Shown: piece by piece, positions 33,918 through 41,235 of the stretch
Layout: every line of letters begins with the position of its first letter
Position numbering within the stretch: the stretch's first letter is position 1
Origin: Alphaproteobacteria bacterium
GTDB taxonomy: Bacteria > Pseudomonadota > Alphaproteobacteria > Rickettsiales > UBA3002
DNA length: 64,000 nt
Reading direction: 5' to 3'
NCBI GenBank assembly: GCA_017302575.1
Contig: JAFLDD010000001.1
Coordinates: forward strand, 124,001-188,000
Position numbers and translations under genes: made by a program
The notes under the pieces: generated by a model
What the model saw: only the letters and a program-made list of their open reading frames with translations
Databases searched by the model: none
Told to the model about the DNA's origin: nothing

Positions 33918-35117
33918 ATGGCAAAGCTTCTTTCAGCATTGGCTTCAAGTTTTCGCGCGCGCTCATCGCATGCGCAAAAGTCTTTTTCTTCTCATCATTC
34001 ATTCATGATTTCACCATCGCAGCCTGTGTGGATGCGCCGTGATTATGGGCGCTTCGCAGAGGAAGGGTATAAACGAAATGTGATTGCGCACCGAGCGTGC
34101 AACATGATCGCAACGGCGATTGCAGGTGTGCCATGGCAAGTGAGTGAGCGCGGCCGTGCGCGCACAAGGTTGTTGGATAAGCACCCGCTACTGACGTTAC
34201 TGAACCGCCCGAATCCGATGCAGGGTGGTGCTGAGTTAGTGGAAGCGATCATCACGCATAAATTGATTGCAGGGAATGCGTACCTGCATGCGGTGGGACC
34301 AAAAGGTGAAGCGCCCCTTGAGCTTTATGCACTCAGACCCGACCGTGTCGCGATCATCGCGGGGCAGGGCGGCATTCCAAAAGCTTACCGTTATACGGTC
34401 GGGCAAACGCATGTTGATTTCCCCGTCGATAGGGTAACTGGGCAATCGCGTATTCTGCACCTCAAGCAATTCCATCCACTGGATGATTGGTATGGCATGT
34501 CTTCGGTAGAGGCAGCCGCCTATAGTATTGACCAGCATAACCAATGCGGAGCGTGGAATCAGACGCTTTTGCAAAATGGTGCGCGTCCAACAGGTGCGCT
34601 TATGGTAAAAGCAGGTGATGGTGGCACGGGCCATTTAAGTGAACCGCAGTATGTAAGACTCAAGCAGCAGCTTGATGAACAATTCTCGGGCGCAGCAAAT
34701 GCTGGCAGACCATTGCTACTTGAAGGTGGTCTGGAATGGAAAGAAATGAGCCTTTCGCCACGTGATATGGATTTTATCCAAATCAAACATTCAAGTGCAC
34801 GTGATATTGCGTTGGCGTTTGGTGTGCCGCCGCAACTGCTCGGGATTCCAGGTGATAACACCTATGCGAATATGGTGGAGGCGCGGATGGCGCTTTGGGA
34901 GCAGACCATTTTGCCAACGTTGCAGCACTTAGTGGATGCATTAAACAACTGGCTGACGCCGATGTTCTCAAACACGCTCAGTGTTGGTTATGATGCTGAA
35001 GCAATTCCCGCGATTGCAGCTAAGCGCGACGCGCTTTGGACGCGTGTGAGCAATGCCTCCTTCTTGAGTGATGCGGAGAAACGTAGAATCTTGGGGTTGG
35101 GAGATGGCGATGCGTAA
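33918..35117 (+). CDS. HK97-family portal protein (GTA g3-like)
   Basis: A 399-residue portal protein. It has the family features YKRNVIAHRACNMIATAIAGVPW (part), LLNRPNPMQGGAELVEAI, the wing segment LEWKEMSLSPRDMDFIQ, and FGVPPQLLGIPGDNTYAN. Portals form the dodecameric DNA gate of the capsid. The start ATG follows AGGTG. It overlaps the protease gene by 8 nt. It appears intact and full length, in contrast to the tail genes. Confidence 0.92.
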   Translation: MAKLLSALASSFRARSSHAQKSFSSHHSFMISPSQPVWMRRDYGRFAEEGYKRNVIAHRACNMIATAIAGVPWQVSERGRARTRLLDKHPLLTLLNRPNPMQGGAELVEAIITHKLIAGNAYLHAVGPKGEAPLELYALRPDRVAIIAGQGGIPKAYRYTVGQTHVDFPVDRVTGQSRILHLKQFHPLDDWYGMSSVEAAAYSIDQHNQCGAWNQTLLQNGARPTGALMVKAGDGGTGHLSEPQYVRLKQQLDEQFSGAANAGRPLLLEGGLEWKEMSLSPRDMDFIQIKHSSARDIALAFGVPPQLLGIPGDNTYANMVEARMALWEQTILPTLQHLVDALNNWLTPMFSNTLSVGYDAEAIPAIAAKRDALWTRVSNASFLSDAEKRRILGLGDGDA

Positions 35118-35652
35118 TCATCATCGACTGCATGCTGTATTGGAAATTAAAACACTCAGCGAAGCGGGTGCGTTTGCTGGATATGCGAGTGTGTTCGGTG
35201 TGGTGGATAGCCAGCATGATATGGTGATGCCTGGTGCATTTGCATTCACACTTGAAAAGCGCGCTGGTCAAATCAAATTGCTTTGGCAACATCTATGGGA
35301 CGAGCCGATTGGTGTGTTGACGACCATCTTTGAAGATGCGCGCGGACTTTATATTGAAGGCCAATTATTGATGGAGATCGCCCGCGCTAAAGAAGCCTAT
35401 GCGTTGCTCAAAGCGGGTGTGGTCAAAGGATTGAGTATTGGATATACACCAGGACGCTGGAAACACGACCCCGACACGGGCGTACGACACCTGCAAAGCG
35501 TAGACTTATGGGAAATTAGTTTAGTCACAACCCCCGCGAATGCGGCAGCGCAAGTTACAGTTGTTAAATCAGATGCGGCGGCGCTTATACGCAGTGGTGC
35601 GTTGATAAAACTCGCTGATGCGTTGGATTATAGCTTGCGTGTTTTGAAGTGA
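35110..35652 (+). CDS. HK97-family prohead protease (GTA g4-like)
   Basis: A 180-residue S14/U35-type prohead protease. Landmarks are FAGYASVFGVVDSQHDMVMPGAF (part), KLLWQHLWDEPIGV with the catalytic-type His, KGLSIGYTPGRW with the Ser region, and the WEISLVTTPANAAAQV block. The ATG at 35110 overlaps the end of the portal gene and has GGAG upstream; earlier in-frame codons lie deep in the portal gene. It removes the capsid scaffold segment. Confidence 0.9.
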   Translation: MRNHHRLHAVLEIKTLSEAGAFAGYASVFGVVDSQHDMVMPGAFAFTLEKRAGQIKLLWQHLWDEPIGVLTTIFEDARGLYIEGQLLMEIARAKEAYALLKAGVVKGLSIGYTPGRWKHDPDTGVRHLQSVDLWEISLVTTPANAAAQVTVVKSDAAALIRSGALIKLADALDYSLRVLK

Positions 35653-36111
35653 CTATGCTGCGTCGTCAGCATCGGCAGGTGCGAGGCGCACACGACCAGA
35701 ATGCGAAACTTGCATGCCCACTACCATAGTGGTCGCGCGTTGATAATGTGATGCAAGCGATTGTTCGTAGAGTGCAGAATCTAACGCCGTCTCTTTGAGG
35801 TAGAATACGTTGGTTGCCATTGCAGCATGGCGCTTTGATTCACGTACGTGCTCTTCGCTGATGCGAATGACGTTCTGGAAAAGATTGATGAGTTCGCGTG
35901 AGGTGAGGCCATGCGCGCGATCTTCCATGCAGAGCTGCATGCAAGCGGCGATGATGGTATTAGTCCATTGAGGATCGGCCGAGGTAATGTTCAGACCGTG
36001 TATGTTATAGTAGGCACGCGCGACATGCTCGGCGATTTGATTGCGAAATTCGGGATTGGAGCTAGAGACAGCGCGAATCGTTTTTCCAGACGGTAGCGAG
36101 AATTCTTGCAT
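35653..36111 (-). CDS. Hypothetical protein inserted antiparallel in the GTA cluster
   Basis: A 152-residue soluble protein, with a short beta N-terminus (MQEFSLPSGKTIRAVSS) and helical remainder (ITSADPQWTNTIIAACMQLC, RISEEHVRESKRHAAMATNV). No recognised domain. It starts and ends in the space between protease and capsid genes, with its stop abutting the protease stop. It is not part of the usual GTA order. Confidence 0.55.
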   Translation of the reverse strand: MQEFSLPSGKTIRAVSSSNPEFRNQIAEHVARAYYNIHGLNITSADPQWTNTIIAACMQLCMEDRAHGLTSRELINLFQNVIRISEEHVRESKRHAAMATNVFYLKETALDSALYEQSLASHYQRATTMVVGMQVSHSGRVRLAPADADDAA

Positions 36112-36300
36112 ACAGCTTTAACACCGATGTTGGCCTTACAGCCTTGTTGTTATCTACCCTAGAAGAAGGGCGGATAAGACTACGCTAAGAAAAGACGCTA
36201 ATGCAACTTTTTTTAGCACCTCGTTAACGGCGGAACTAACGCTGAACAAATTAGTTACCAAACGTTAACTTAATTTGACCGTAACATAGCCATAAAATTA

Positions 36301-36341
36301 ACACAAATTAAAATTTGCTCAAATTTTATTAATATTTGTGT
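36301..36341. promoter_or_regulatory. Nested palindrome upstream of the capsid gene
   Basis: ACACAAAT (36301-36308) pairs with ATTTGTGT (36334-36341), and inside it TAAAATTT-GCTC-AAATTTTA (36309-36328) is a perfect 8-bp stem. A CtrA 8-mer half-site TTAACCAT follows at 36348-36355. The 320-nt stretch 36112-36431 holds no gene and is rich in TTAA/GTTAAC elements. It is probably the control region of the capsid gene. Confidence 0.4.
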
Positions 36342-36431
36342 CTGTGTTTAACCATTTGTATCCAAAGTTTTTATCCGAAAAAACGGCCGATTTTCTGGCT
36401 GTGGATACCAATTTAATCGAAAGGAAGAGAT

Positions 36432-37622
36432 ATGAGTATTCAAGAAATCACCGAACGCGTGCATTCGCTTGGCAACGCGTGGGAACAATTCAAGCAGGTG
36501 AATGATGCGCGCTTGAAAGAAATCGAACGCAAGGGCCATGCTGATCCGCTCTACGAAGAACACCTACGCCGAATCAGTGATGCACTCGATAATAATAAGC
36601 GCCGCATGGATCAGATTGAAACGGTGCATGGTCGTTTGGGTGGCGATGTTTCGGGCAAGTCATTCGAAGATGCGTCGGAGTACAAGTCAGCATTTCGTAA
36701 CTACTTGCGCAAGGGTATGGACGCAGGCTTAGAGCAAATTCAATTGAAGGCGCTCTCGGTTGGTACGGATGCAGATGGCGGCTATCTGGTAACGAACCAG
36801 ATGTCGGAAAGCATTATGGCGACGATAAAAGAAACTTCGCCGCTACGTGCGCTTGCGCGTGTGGAAACTATCTCGAGTGATAGTCTGGACGTGATTGAGG
36901 ACACGAGCGAAATGTCTGCCGCATGGGTTGCGGAAACGGCGGCGCGCTCTGAAACCAACACGCCTGCGATTGGCAAGAACAGCATTGAAGTGCATGAAAT
37001 GTATGCACAGCCACAGGCAACTCAAAAGCTGATTGATGATGCATCGATTGATATTGAAGCGTGGGTTGCGCAGCGCATTGCTGAGAAGTTCGCACGTTTG
37101 GAAGCAACGGCGTTCGTTTCAGGCGATGGTTCGGGCAAGCCAAAAGGTATCCTGAGCTACACTGCAGGCGCCAACTTTGGCGAGATTGAGCAAATCAATT
37201 CAGGTACGTCGGCTGTGGTAACGGCGGATGGCTTGATCAAACTATACTATGCGCTCAAGGATGATCATGCGAAGCGTGCAACATTCCTGATGCACCGCAC
37301 GACGGTTCAGGCTGTACGTCTGCTGAAAGAAGCAACCACCAACCAATATCTCTGGCAGCCTGGCCTTGCGGCAGGCACGCCTGATACGCTGCTTGGTGTG
37401 CCTGTGGCACTGGCAAGCGATATGCCTGCGCCTGCGGCTAGCTCGCTCTCGGTCGCGATTGCGGATTTCCAATCGGCTTACTTGATTGTTGACCGTGTGG
37501 GCGTGCGTTTGCTGCGTGATCCGTACACGGCTAAGCCATTCGTGAAGTTCTACGCGACGAAACGTGTTGGTGGCGAAGTGGTAAACACGGAAGCAGTGAA
37601 GCTCTTGAAGCTGGCTGTCTAA
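36432..37622 (+). CDS. HK97-family major capsid protein (GTA g5-like)
   Basis: A 396-residue capsid protein. The N-terminal about 75 residues are a charged coiled-coil delta domain that serves as scaffold and is removed by the protease. The mature part has LSVGTDADGGYLVTNQMSE, VAETAARSETNTP, LEATAFVSGDGSGKPKGIL, and the C-terminal DRVGVRLLRDPYTAKPFVKF (part). GGAAGAG precedes the ATG. Apparently intact, so heads could be assembled. Confidence 0.94.
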   Translation: MSIQEITERVHSLGNAWEQFKQVNDARLKEIERKGHADPLYEEHLRRISDALDNNKRRMDQIETVHGRLGGDVSGKSFEDASEYKSAFRNYLRKGMDAGLEQIQLKALSVGTDADGGYLVTNQMSESIMATIKETSPLRALARVETISSDSLDVIEDTSEMSAAWVAETAARSETNTPAIGKNSIEVHEMYAQPQATQKLIDDASIDIEAWVAQRIAEKFARLEATAFVSGDGSGKPKGILSYTAGANFGEIEQINSGTSAVVTADGLIKLYYALKDDHAKRATFLMHRTTVQAVRLLKEATTNQYLWQPGLAAGTPDTLLGVPVALASDMPAPAASSLSVAIADFQSAYLIVDRVGVRLLRDPYTAKPFVKFYATKRVGGEVVNTEAVKLLKLAV

Positions 37623-37702
37623 TCTCGGCCATCGCTTAAGCATCCAAACCGCAACCGCCGTGTATTATCCCCCATACAGGTAGGTTCTCAATGCGGATTG
37701 GC

Positions 37703-37724
37703 GGGGTGGGCTATGGCTCACCCC
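37703..37724 (+). other. Hairpin in the capsid 3' region
   Basis: GGGGTGGGC and GCTCACCCC pair as a 9-bp stem (one G-U) with a TATG loop. No T-tract follows. It lies in the 215-nt gap between the capsid gene and the 37838 gene and may stabilise the capsid mRNA end. Confidence 0.4.
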
Positions 37725-37837
37725 GAGACTTCAAAGCCACAGGGGGCTTGGAATAACCAAGGATTCATGCCTTGCGAACGCACTCGATTGACGCTAAATG
37801 GCTGGAAAGCTAGGATGCCTCAACATGGAGTAACTTC

Positions 37838-38191
37838 GTGAGCGATTTAACGCGTTCGGAAAAACTACTGGCAGAGAAAACTGTCTGCGTGCTGTTGGTG
37901 CGCGGGGAAGACCCTGATGGTCAGCCTATTTATGCCTATGTTGCCGTGCGTGCTGACCGTTTGGAAGAATTCATGGCTGCGCAGAAAAGCGGTATTTTCT
38001 ATCCTGAAGAATATGGCATCATTGTTGAAGCGGGAACGGGTGAACCTACCGATGAAGTTAAAGCGCGGATGGAAACCGAGTATGGATTCAATCACGAATC
38101 AATGCTGACTATTCCTGATAGTGAGAGCGCACAAGAAGTGGCGTCTGAACTCACAAAATCGTTGGCCACAAAAAAACCCTACGACGCCTAG
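37838..38191 (+). CDS. Small protein paralogous to the 29015-29287 product
   Basis: A 117-residue protein starting with GTG. A core of about 80 residues (VLLVRGEDPDGQPIYAYVAVR, in part; FYPEEYGIIVEAGTGEPTDEVK; ETEYGF) matches the 90-residue protein at 29015. It has about 25 extra C-terminal residues. Function unknown. It lies between capsid and connector genes, a position where GTA clusters usually have no gene of this kind. Confidence 0.62.
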   Translation: MSDLTRSEKLLAEKTVCVLLVRGEDPDGQPIYAYVAVRADRLEEFMAAQKSGIFYPEEYGIIVEAGTGEPTDEVKARMETEYGFNHESMLTIPDSESAQEVASELTKSLATKKPYDA

Positions 38192-38233
38192 TACGCTGAA
38201 TAGTACTGCTTAGCTTCGAGCGAGTGTACTCCC

Positions 38234-38947
38234 ATGTATTACGTACGACTCACGCATGACAGTGTTTGCTGGCAGCGTGGTATAGGGCTGCGCCGTTTCT
38301 ATGCGGATGAAATTGCCTGTGTTCCTGCGCCTATCGCGCGATTCTTACTCTTTGCACGACTTGCAACTTTGCACACTCACGACATGAAAGGATACATCAT
38401 GAGCACATCTATTACTCATGCTATTGAGCGTATTACGCCGCCTGCAAGTGAACCAGTTACGCTTGCTGAAACGAAGAATTATCTGCGCGTCGAACATACA
38501 ACGGATGATGCGCTCATCACATTAATGATTGTGGCGGCGCGTGAAGCGGCGGAGGCGTATTTAGGCACGTCGTTCATTACACAGCGTTGGAAAATGACAC
38601 TTGAAGATGGGCTGCCTGAGCGTGTGACGTTACGTTATGGATTGGTGCAGAGTATTGTCAGTATCGTTGAAAAAACTGAAGCAGGCGGCAGCACAACACT
38701 CGATACGAGTGCCTATCGTTTGTCGATTGATAAGCGCGCCGTACATATAGTTTCACCACGCACGGGCTTTCATTTCGAAATTACCTATGATGCGGGATAT
38801 GGTGCGACAGCCAGCTTAATGCCAGGGCTGATTCGACAAGGTATCTTACAGCATGTAGCGGCAATGTATGAGCAGCGCGAGATGAGCGTTCCTATGCCTG
38901 CAATGGCGCTGCAGGCCTATCACCCTTACAAGGAAATTAGCTTATGA
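38234..38947 (+). CDS. Head-tail connector protein (GTA g6-like) with N-terminal extension
   Basis: A 237-residue frame. From the internal ATG at 38401 (AAAGGA upstream) it is a phage gp6-like/YqbG connector: PVTLAETKNYLRVEHTTDDALI, AREAAEAYLGTSFITQRW (part), and the C-terminal YDAGYGA...AAMYEQRE. Residues 1-50 (YYVRLTHDSVCWQRG... ARFLLFARLA) look like a separate small GTA-associated protein now in the same frame. Either the two are fused or translation restarts at 38401. The ATGA overlap with the next gene keeps the head module compact. Confidence 0.85.
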   Translation: MYYVRLTHDSVCWQRGIGLRRFYADEIACVPAPIARFLLFARLATLHTHDMKGYIMSTSITHAIERITPPASEPVTLAETKNYLRVEHTTDDALITLMIVAAREAAEAYLGTSFITQRWKMTLEDGLPERVTLRYGLVQSIVSIVEKTEAGGSTTLDTSAYRLSIDKRAVHIVSPRTGFHFEITYDAGYGATASLMPGLIRQGILQHVAAMYEQREMSVPMPAMALQAYHPYKEISL

Positions 38948-39285
38948 TACGCGATGAAACTAGCGGGCTGGCTTCACGACTGCGTGAGCGTGTGGTGATT
39001 CAATCGCGTACACTTACAAGTGATGGGCTGGGTGGTAATAGCGAGAGCTGGACGGATCTGGCAACGGTATTTGCGCAAGTGATTGCGCTATCTGGGTCTG
39101 CGCGCGAGCAAGTGATTGCCGCGCAACGCGAAGCGCGGAATGCGTATCGCATTGTTATGCGAAAGCGCAGTGATGTGAACACGCAGATGCGCCTGCAATG
39201 GCAGGGAAGAATCTTACATATTCACGGTGTTGTGCCGAGTTTAAGCGCGATTGAAATGATCGCTTATGAGGGAGGTGAGGCATGA
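38944..39285 (+). CDS. Phage head closure protein (GTA g7-like)
   Basis: A 113-residue SPP1 gp16-type adaptor. It shows SRLRERVVIQSRTLTSDGLGG, a W-x-D-L-ATVFAQV segment and the C-terminal GRILHIHGVVP beta hairpin. The family seals the connector after DNA packaging and contacts the tail. Overlaps on both sides by ATGA place it in one operon with the connector and DUF3168 genes. Confidence 0.88.
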   Translation: MIRDETSGLASRLRERVVIQSRTLTSDGLGGNSESWTDLATVFAQVIALSGSAREQVIAAQREARNAYRIVMRKRSDVNTQMRLQWQGRILHIHGVVPSLSAIEMIAYEGGEA

Positions 39286-39689
39286 GCTTGCCACTTTATC
39301 AGTTACAGCAGGCACTATTCGCGCGTCTTAATGGTGATGCGCTACTCATGAGTATGATTCAGGGAATTCATGACAGCGTGCCACAAAATACAAGCTTTCC
39401 CTACGTTGTTATTGGTGATGGCGACCAGAATGATGTGCCTGCCTCGGATACGATATCGGTTCGCTGTTCGCTAGATATTGAGGTATTCAGCCGCAGCAAA
39501 GGCCGCAAGGAGGTACTGCTGATTCTGGAACGTCTTTATGCTTTGCTGCACCAGAGTGTTCTGACGGTTTCTGGGTATGAATGTATTATTTCACGCTGCT
39601 CGCGCGCTGAGACCGAAACGCTAATCGATGCAGTAACTCTGCGGGGCAGCATGCGTGTGACCATTCTCTTGATGCAGGAGATTGTATGA
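39282..39689 (+). CDS. DUF3168 tail completion protein (GTA g8-like)
   Basis: A 135-residue protein of the DUF3168 family: LYQLQQALFARLNGDALL at the N-terminus, then GIHDSVPQNTSFPYVVIGDG, and a conserved LDIEVFSRSKGRKEVLLI (part) middle. It is the tail terminator that caps the tail tube in RcGTA. ATGA overlaps on both sides. Full length. Confidence 0.9.
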   Translation: MSLPLYQLQQALFARLNGDALLMSMIQGIHDSVPQNTSFPYVVIGDGDQNDVPASDTISVRCSLDIEVFSRSKGRKEVLLILERLYALLHQSVLTVSGYECIISRCSRAETETLIDAVTLRGSMRVTILLMQEIV

Positions 39690-40096
39690 CATTCTATGCA
39701 GGAAATGGGATAAGCGTTGCAATCAGCGAAGTGCTGGAAACGCCGAGATTTGCTGCACTCAAGGCCATTCGTAGTTGCCGCTTTAGATTAGAACATGATG
39801 TGCGTGACGTAGACGTCATTGCTAGTGATAATTGGGCGCGATTCAGTGAAACACAGTTGCGGCGCTGGCACATGACATTAGAGCTCTACGGCTCCTCACA
39901 CACGGCGCAAGCGCGCCTGCGCACAGCAGCGCTGAATGATGGGAAAGTTCGCGCCAAGCTGACTCTAGCTAGTGGCGCAATTCTTGAAGGTAATATGCAA
40001 ATTGAGCGCTATGAAGAATTTGTTAGCGACGATGATGGGCTAGAGGTTGAGGTGGGGCTTACTTCTACAGGCTTAGTGAGTATTACGGAGCCATAA
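39686..40096 (+). CDS. Major tail protein (GTA g9-like)
   Basis: A 136-residue protein of the TP901-1-like major tail protein family as found in RcGTA g9: NGISVAISEVLETPRFAAL, a WARFSETQLRRWHMTLEL segment (part), and GAILEGNMQIERYEEFVSDDD near the end. It forms the tail tube. It is the last intact GTA structural gene; the usual g10, tape measure and distal tail genes do not follow. Its end overlaps the convergent gene by 14 nt. Confidence 0.85.
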   Translation: MTFYAGNGISVAISEVLETPRFAALKAIRSCRFRLEHDVRDVDVIASDNWARFSETQLRRWHMTLELYGSSHTAQARLRTAALNDGKVRAKLTLASGAILEGNMQIERYEEFVSDDDGLEVEVGLTSTGLVSITEP

Positions 40097-40598
40097 AATT
40101 TGATTGCCACGCCAGTGTTTGCGATTTGAGTTGCTCAAGTGATGGCTCATCGCACTTGGTATTGGCATAGACCAATTCGTAGGTTTTTTGTGCTGATGCA
40201 TTCAGTTCATGCATGAGCAGATTGGTGTCGTTGAACAGTTTGCTGCGTACAGCGTAAGCTTGGGCTGCGTTGGAAATATTGGTTTTTTCACCGTCGGAAA
40301 TAAGGCCGCATTGGTGCAGGATAATGCTGATGACCAGTAGCTGCTCCAACTGACCACGCGTGCGACTAATCGCTTGTGCTTGGCTGATGGATGCGCTGCT
40401 TGGATTAAATAAATCTAACACTGGATGTGTAGGTATAGCAGGCTTGGTAATGGGTTTGGGCGCTACTATTTGTACGGGTTTTTTAGACGATGGCGGCGAG
40501 GTAACCGTTTTGTTGAGCGCATGAAAAAGTAATAATGTGAAAACGACTATCGCTGCGATGCCTAACCACCAATAACGTCCTGAAAGATAGGCGGCCAT
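40083..40598 (-). CDS. Membrane-anchored hypothetical protein
   Basis: A 171-residue protein with a single N-terminal membrane helix (about residues 9-27), a Pro/Lys/Thr-rich spacer (residues 33-60), and a helical C-terminal domain with two Cys. Likely periplasmic. No family recognised. It is in an operon with the lectin-like gene upstream (overlap at 40598). Together they form a small envelope unit lying where GTA tail genes should begin. Confidence 0.55.
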   Translation of the reverse strand: MAAYLSGRYWWLGIAAIVVFTLLLFHALNKTVTSPPSSKKPVQIVAPKPITKPAIPTHPVLDLFNPSSASISQAQAISRTRGQLEQLLVISIILHQCGLISDGEKTNISNAAQAYAVRSKLFNDTNLLMHELNASAQKTYELVYANTKCDEPSLEQLKSQTLAWQSNFMAP

Positions 40599-41083
40599 TA
40601 TCGTGCGGCACTACAATCAAGGCGGGTCATTTCGCCTTGGCGGAACTTTGCATGACGCAGGCGGTCAATATCGTAGCAGCGATAACTGACTTCCAGCTCC
40701 TTGAAGCATGAATAGATGGGATCGAATCCCACAATATCGGCTTCTGTTAGGAACGTGCAGATAGCTTTACCATTACATAGCGTGCTGATGTGGGTGAGGG
40801 CATTGTTGCGCGTGATGTGCTTTGGGATGGGGATGCTGTCGCGTTTCTCGGGCGGAAGTTGCGCGCGCTCAATACGTGCGCGCTCGATGGCGTGTGCGAC
40901 GTGTGGGTTGCAATTCATGCCCCATGTAGCACTGCTGATTTGTACATAGTCACTGCCTGCAAAAACGGCTTCTTGTGGTTTCTCGGTACTTGGGCCGAAT
41001 AGGACGTACATGATCGTTACCATAGCGGTAATCGCCCCGATTGCCATAATATGAATTCGCATTTTTCCACGCATAAGCCGCAT
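40598..41083 (-). CDS. Membrane-anchored SUEL-lectin-like protein
   Basis: A 161-residue protein; MRIHIMAIGAITAMV at 41062 (GTGGA upstream) may be the true start. One membrane helix is followed by a Cys-rich domain: VQISSATWGMNCN, later LCNGKAICTF, DPIYSCFKELEVSYRC. This pattern of C-xGK-xxC and K-x-L-x-V-x-Y-x-C resembles the galactose-binding (SUEL) lectin domain. Bacterial relatives are periplasmic or surface proteins of uncertain ligand. A Pho-like box in matching orientation lies 35 nt upstream. Confidence 0.5.
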   Translation of the reverse strand: MRLMRGKMRIHIMAIGAITAMVTIMYVLFGPSTEKPQEAVFAGSDYVQISSATWGMNCNPHVAHAIERARIERAQLPPEKRDSIPIPKHITRNNALTHISTLCNGKAICTFLTEADIVGFDPIYSCFKELEVSYRCYDIDRLRHAKFRQGEMTRLDCSAAR

Positions 41084-41117
41084 CTTAAGCCTGTTTTTTT
41101 ATGCAGGCAAATCGAAT

Positions 41118-41135
41118 ATGACAGTTTGATGACAA
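41118..41135 (-). promoter_or_regulatory. Pho-like box facing the 41083 gene
   Basis: Minus strand TTGTCAT-CAAA-CTGTCAT, a near-perfect Pho box. No good -10 is found at 10-11 or 21-22 nt. It lies back to back with the box of the divergent 41236 gene. Confidence 0.5.
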
Positions 41136-41155
41136 GGCTACATATATAGAGTGAA

Positions 41156-41200
41156 GCTTCATCGAATTGTCACACTTTAGGCTAGCCAATTCGCTATAAT
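41156..41200 (+). promoter_or_regulatory. Pho-like box and -10, gene at 41236
   Basis: GCTTCAT-CGAA-TTGTCAC (41156-41173), a 21-nt gap, then a consensus TATAAT (41195-41200). Predicted transcription start about 41207, giving a leader of about 29 nt. Confidence 0.7.
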
Positions 41201-41235
41201 GCAAGGTGAAATACACTAATAGTAGTGGGTATTAA

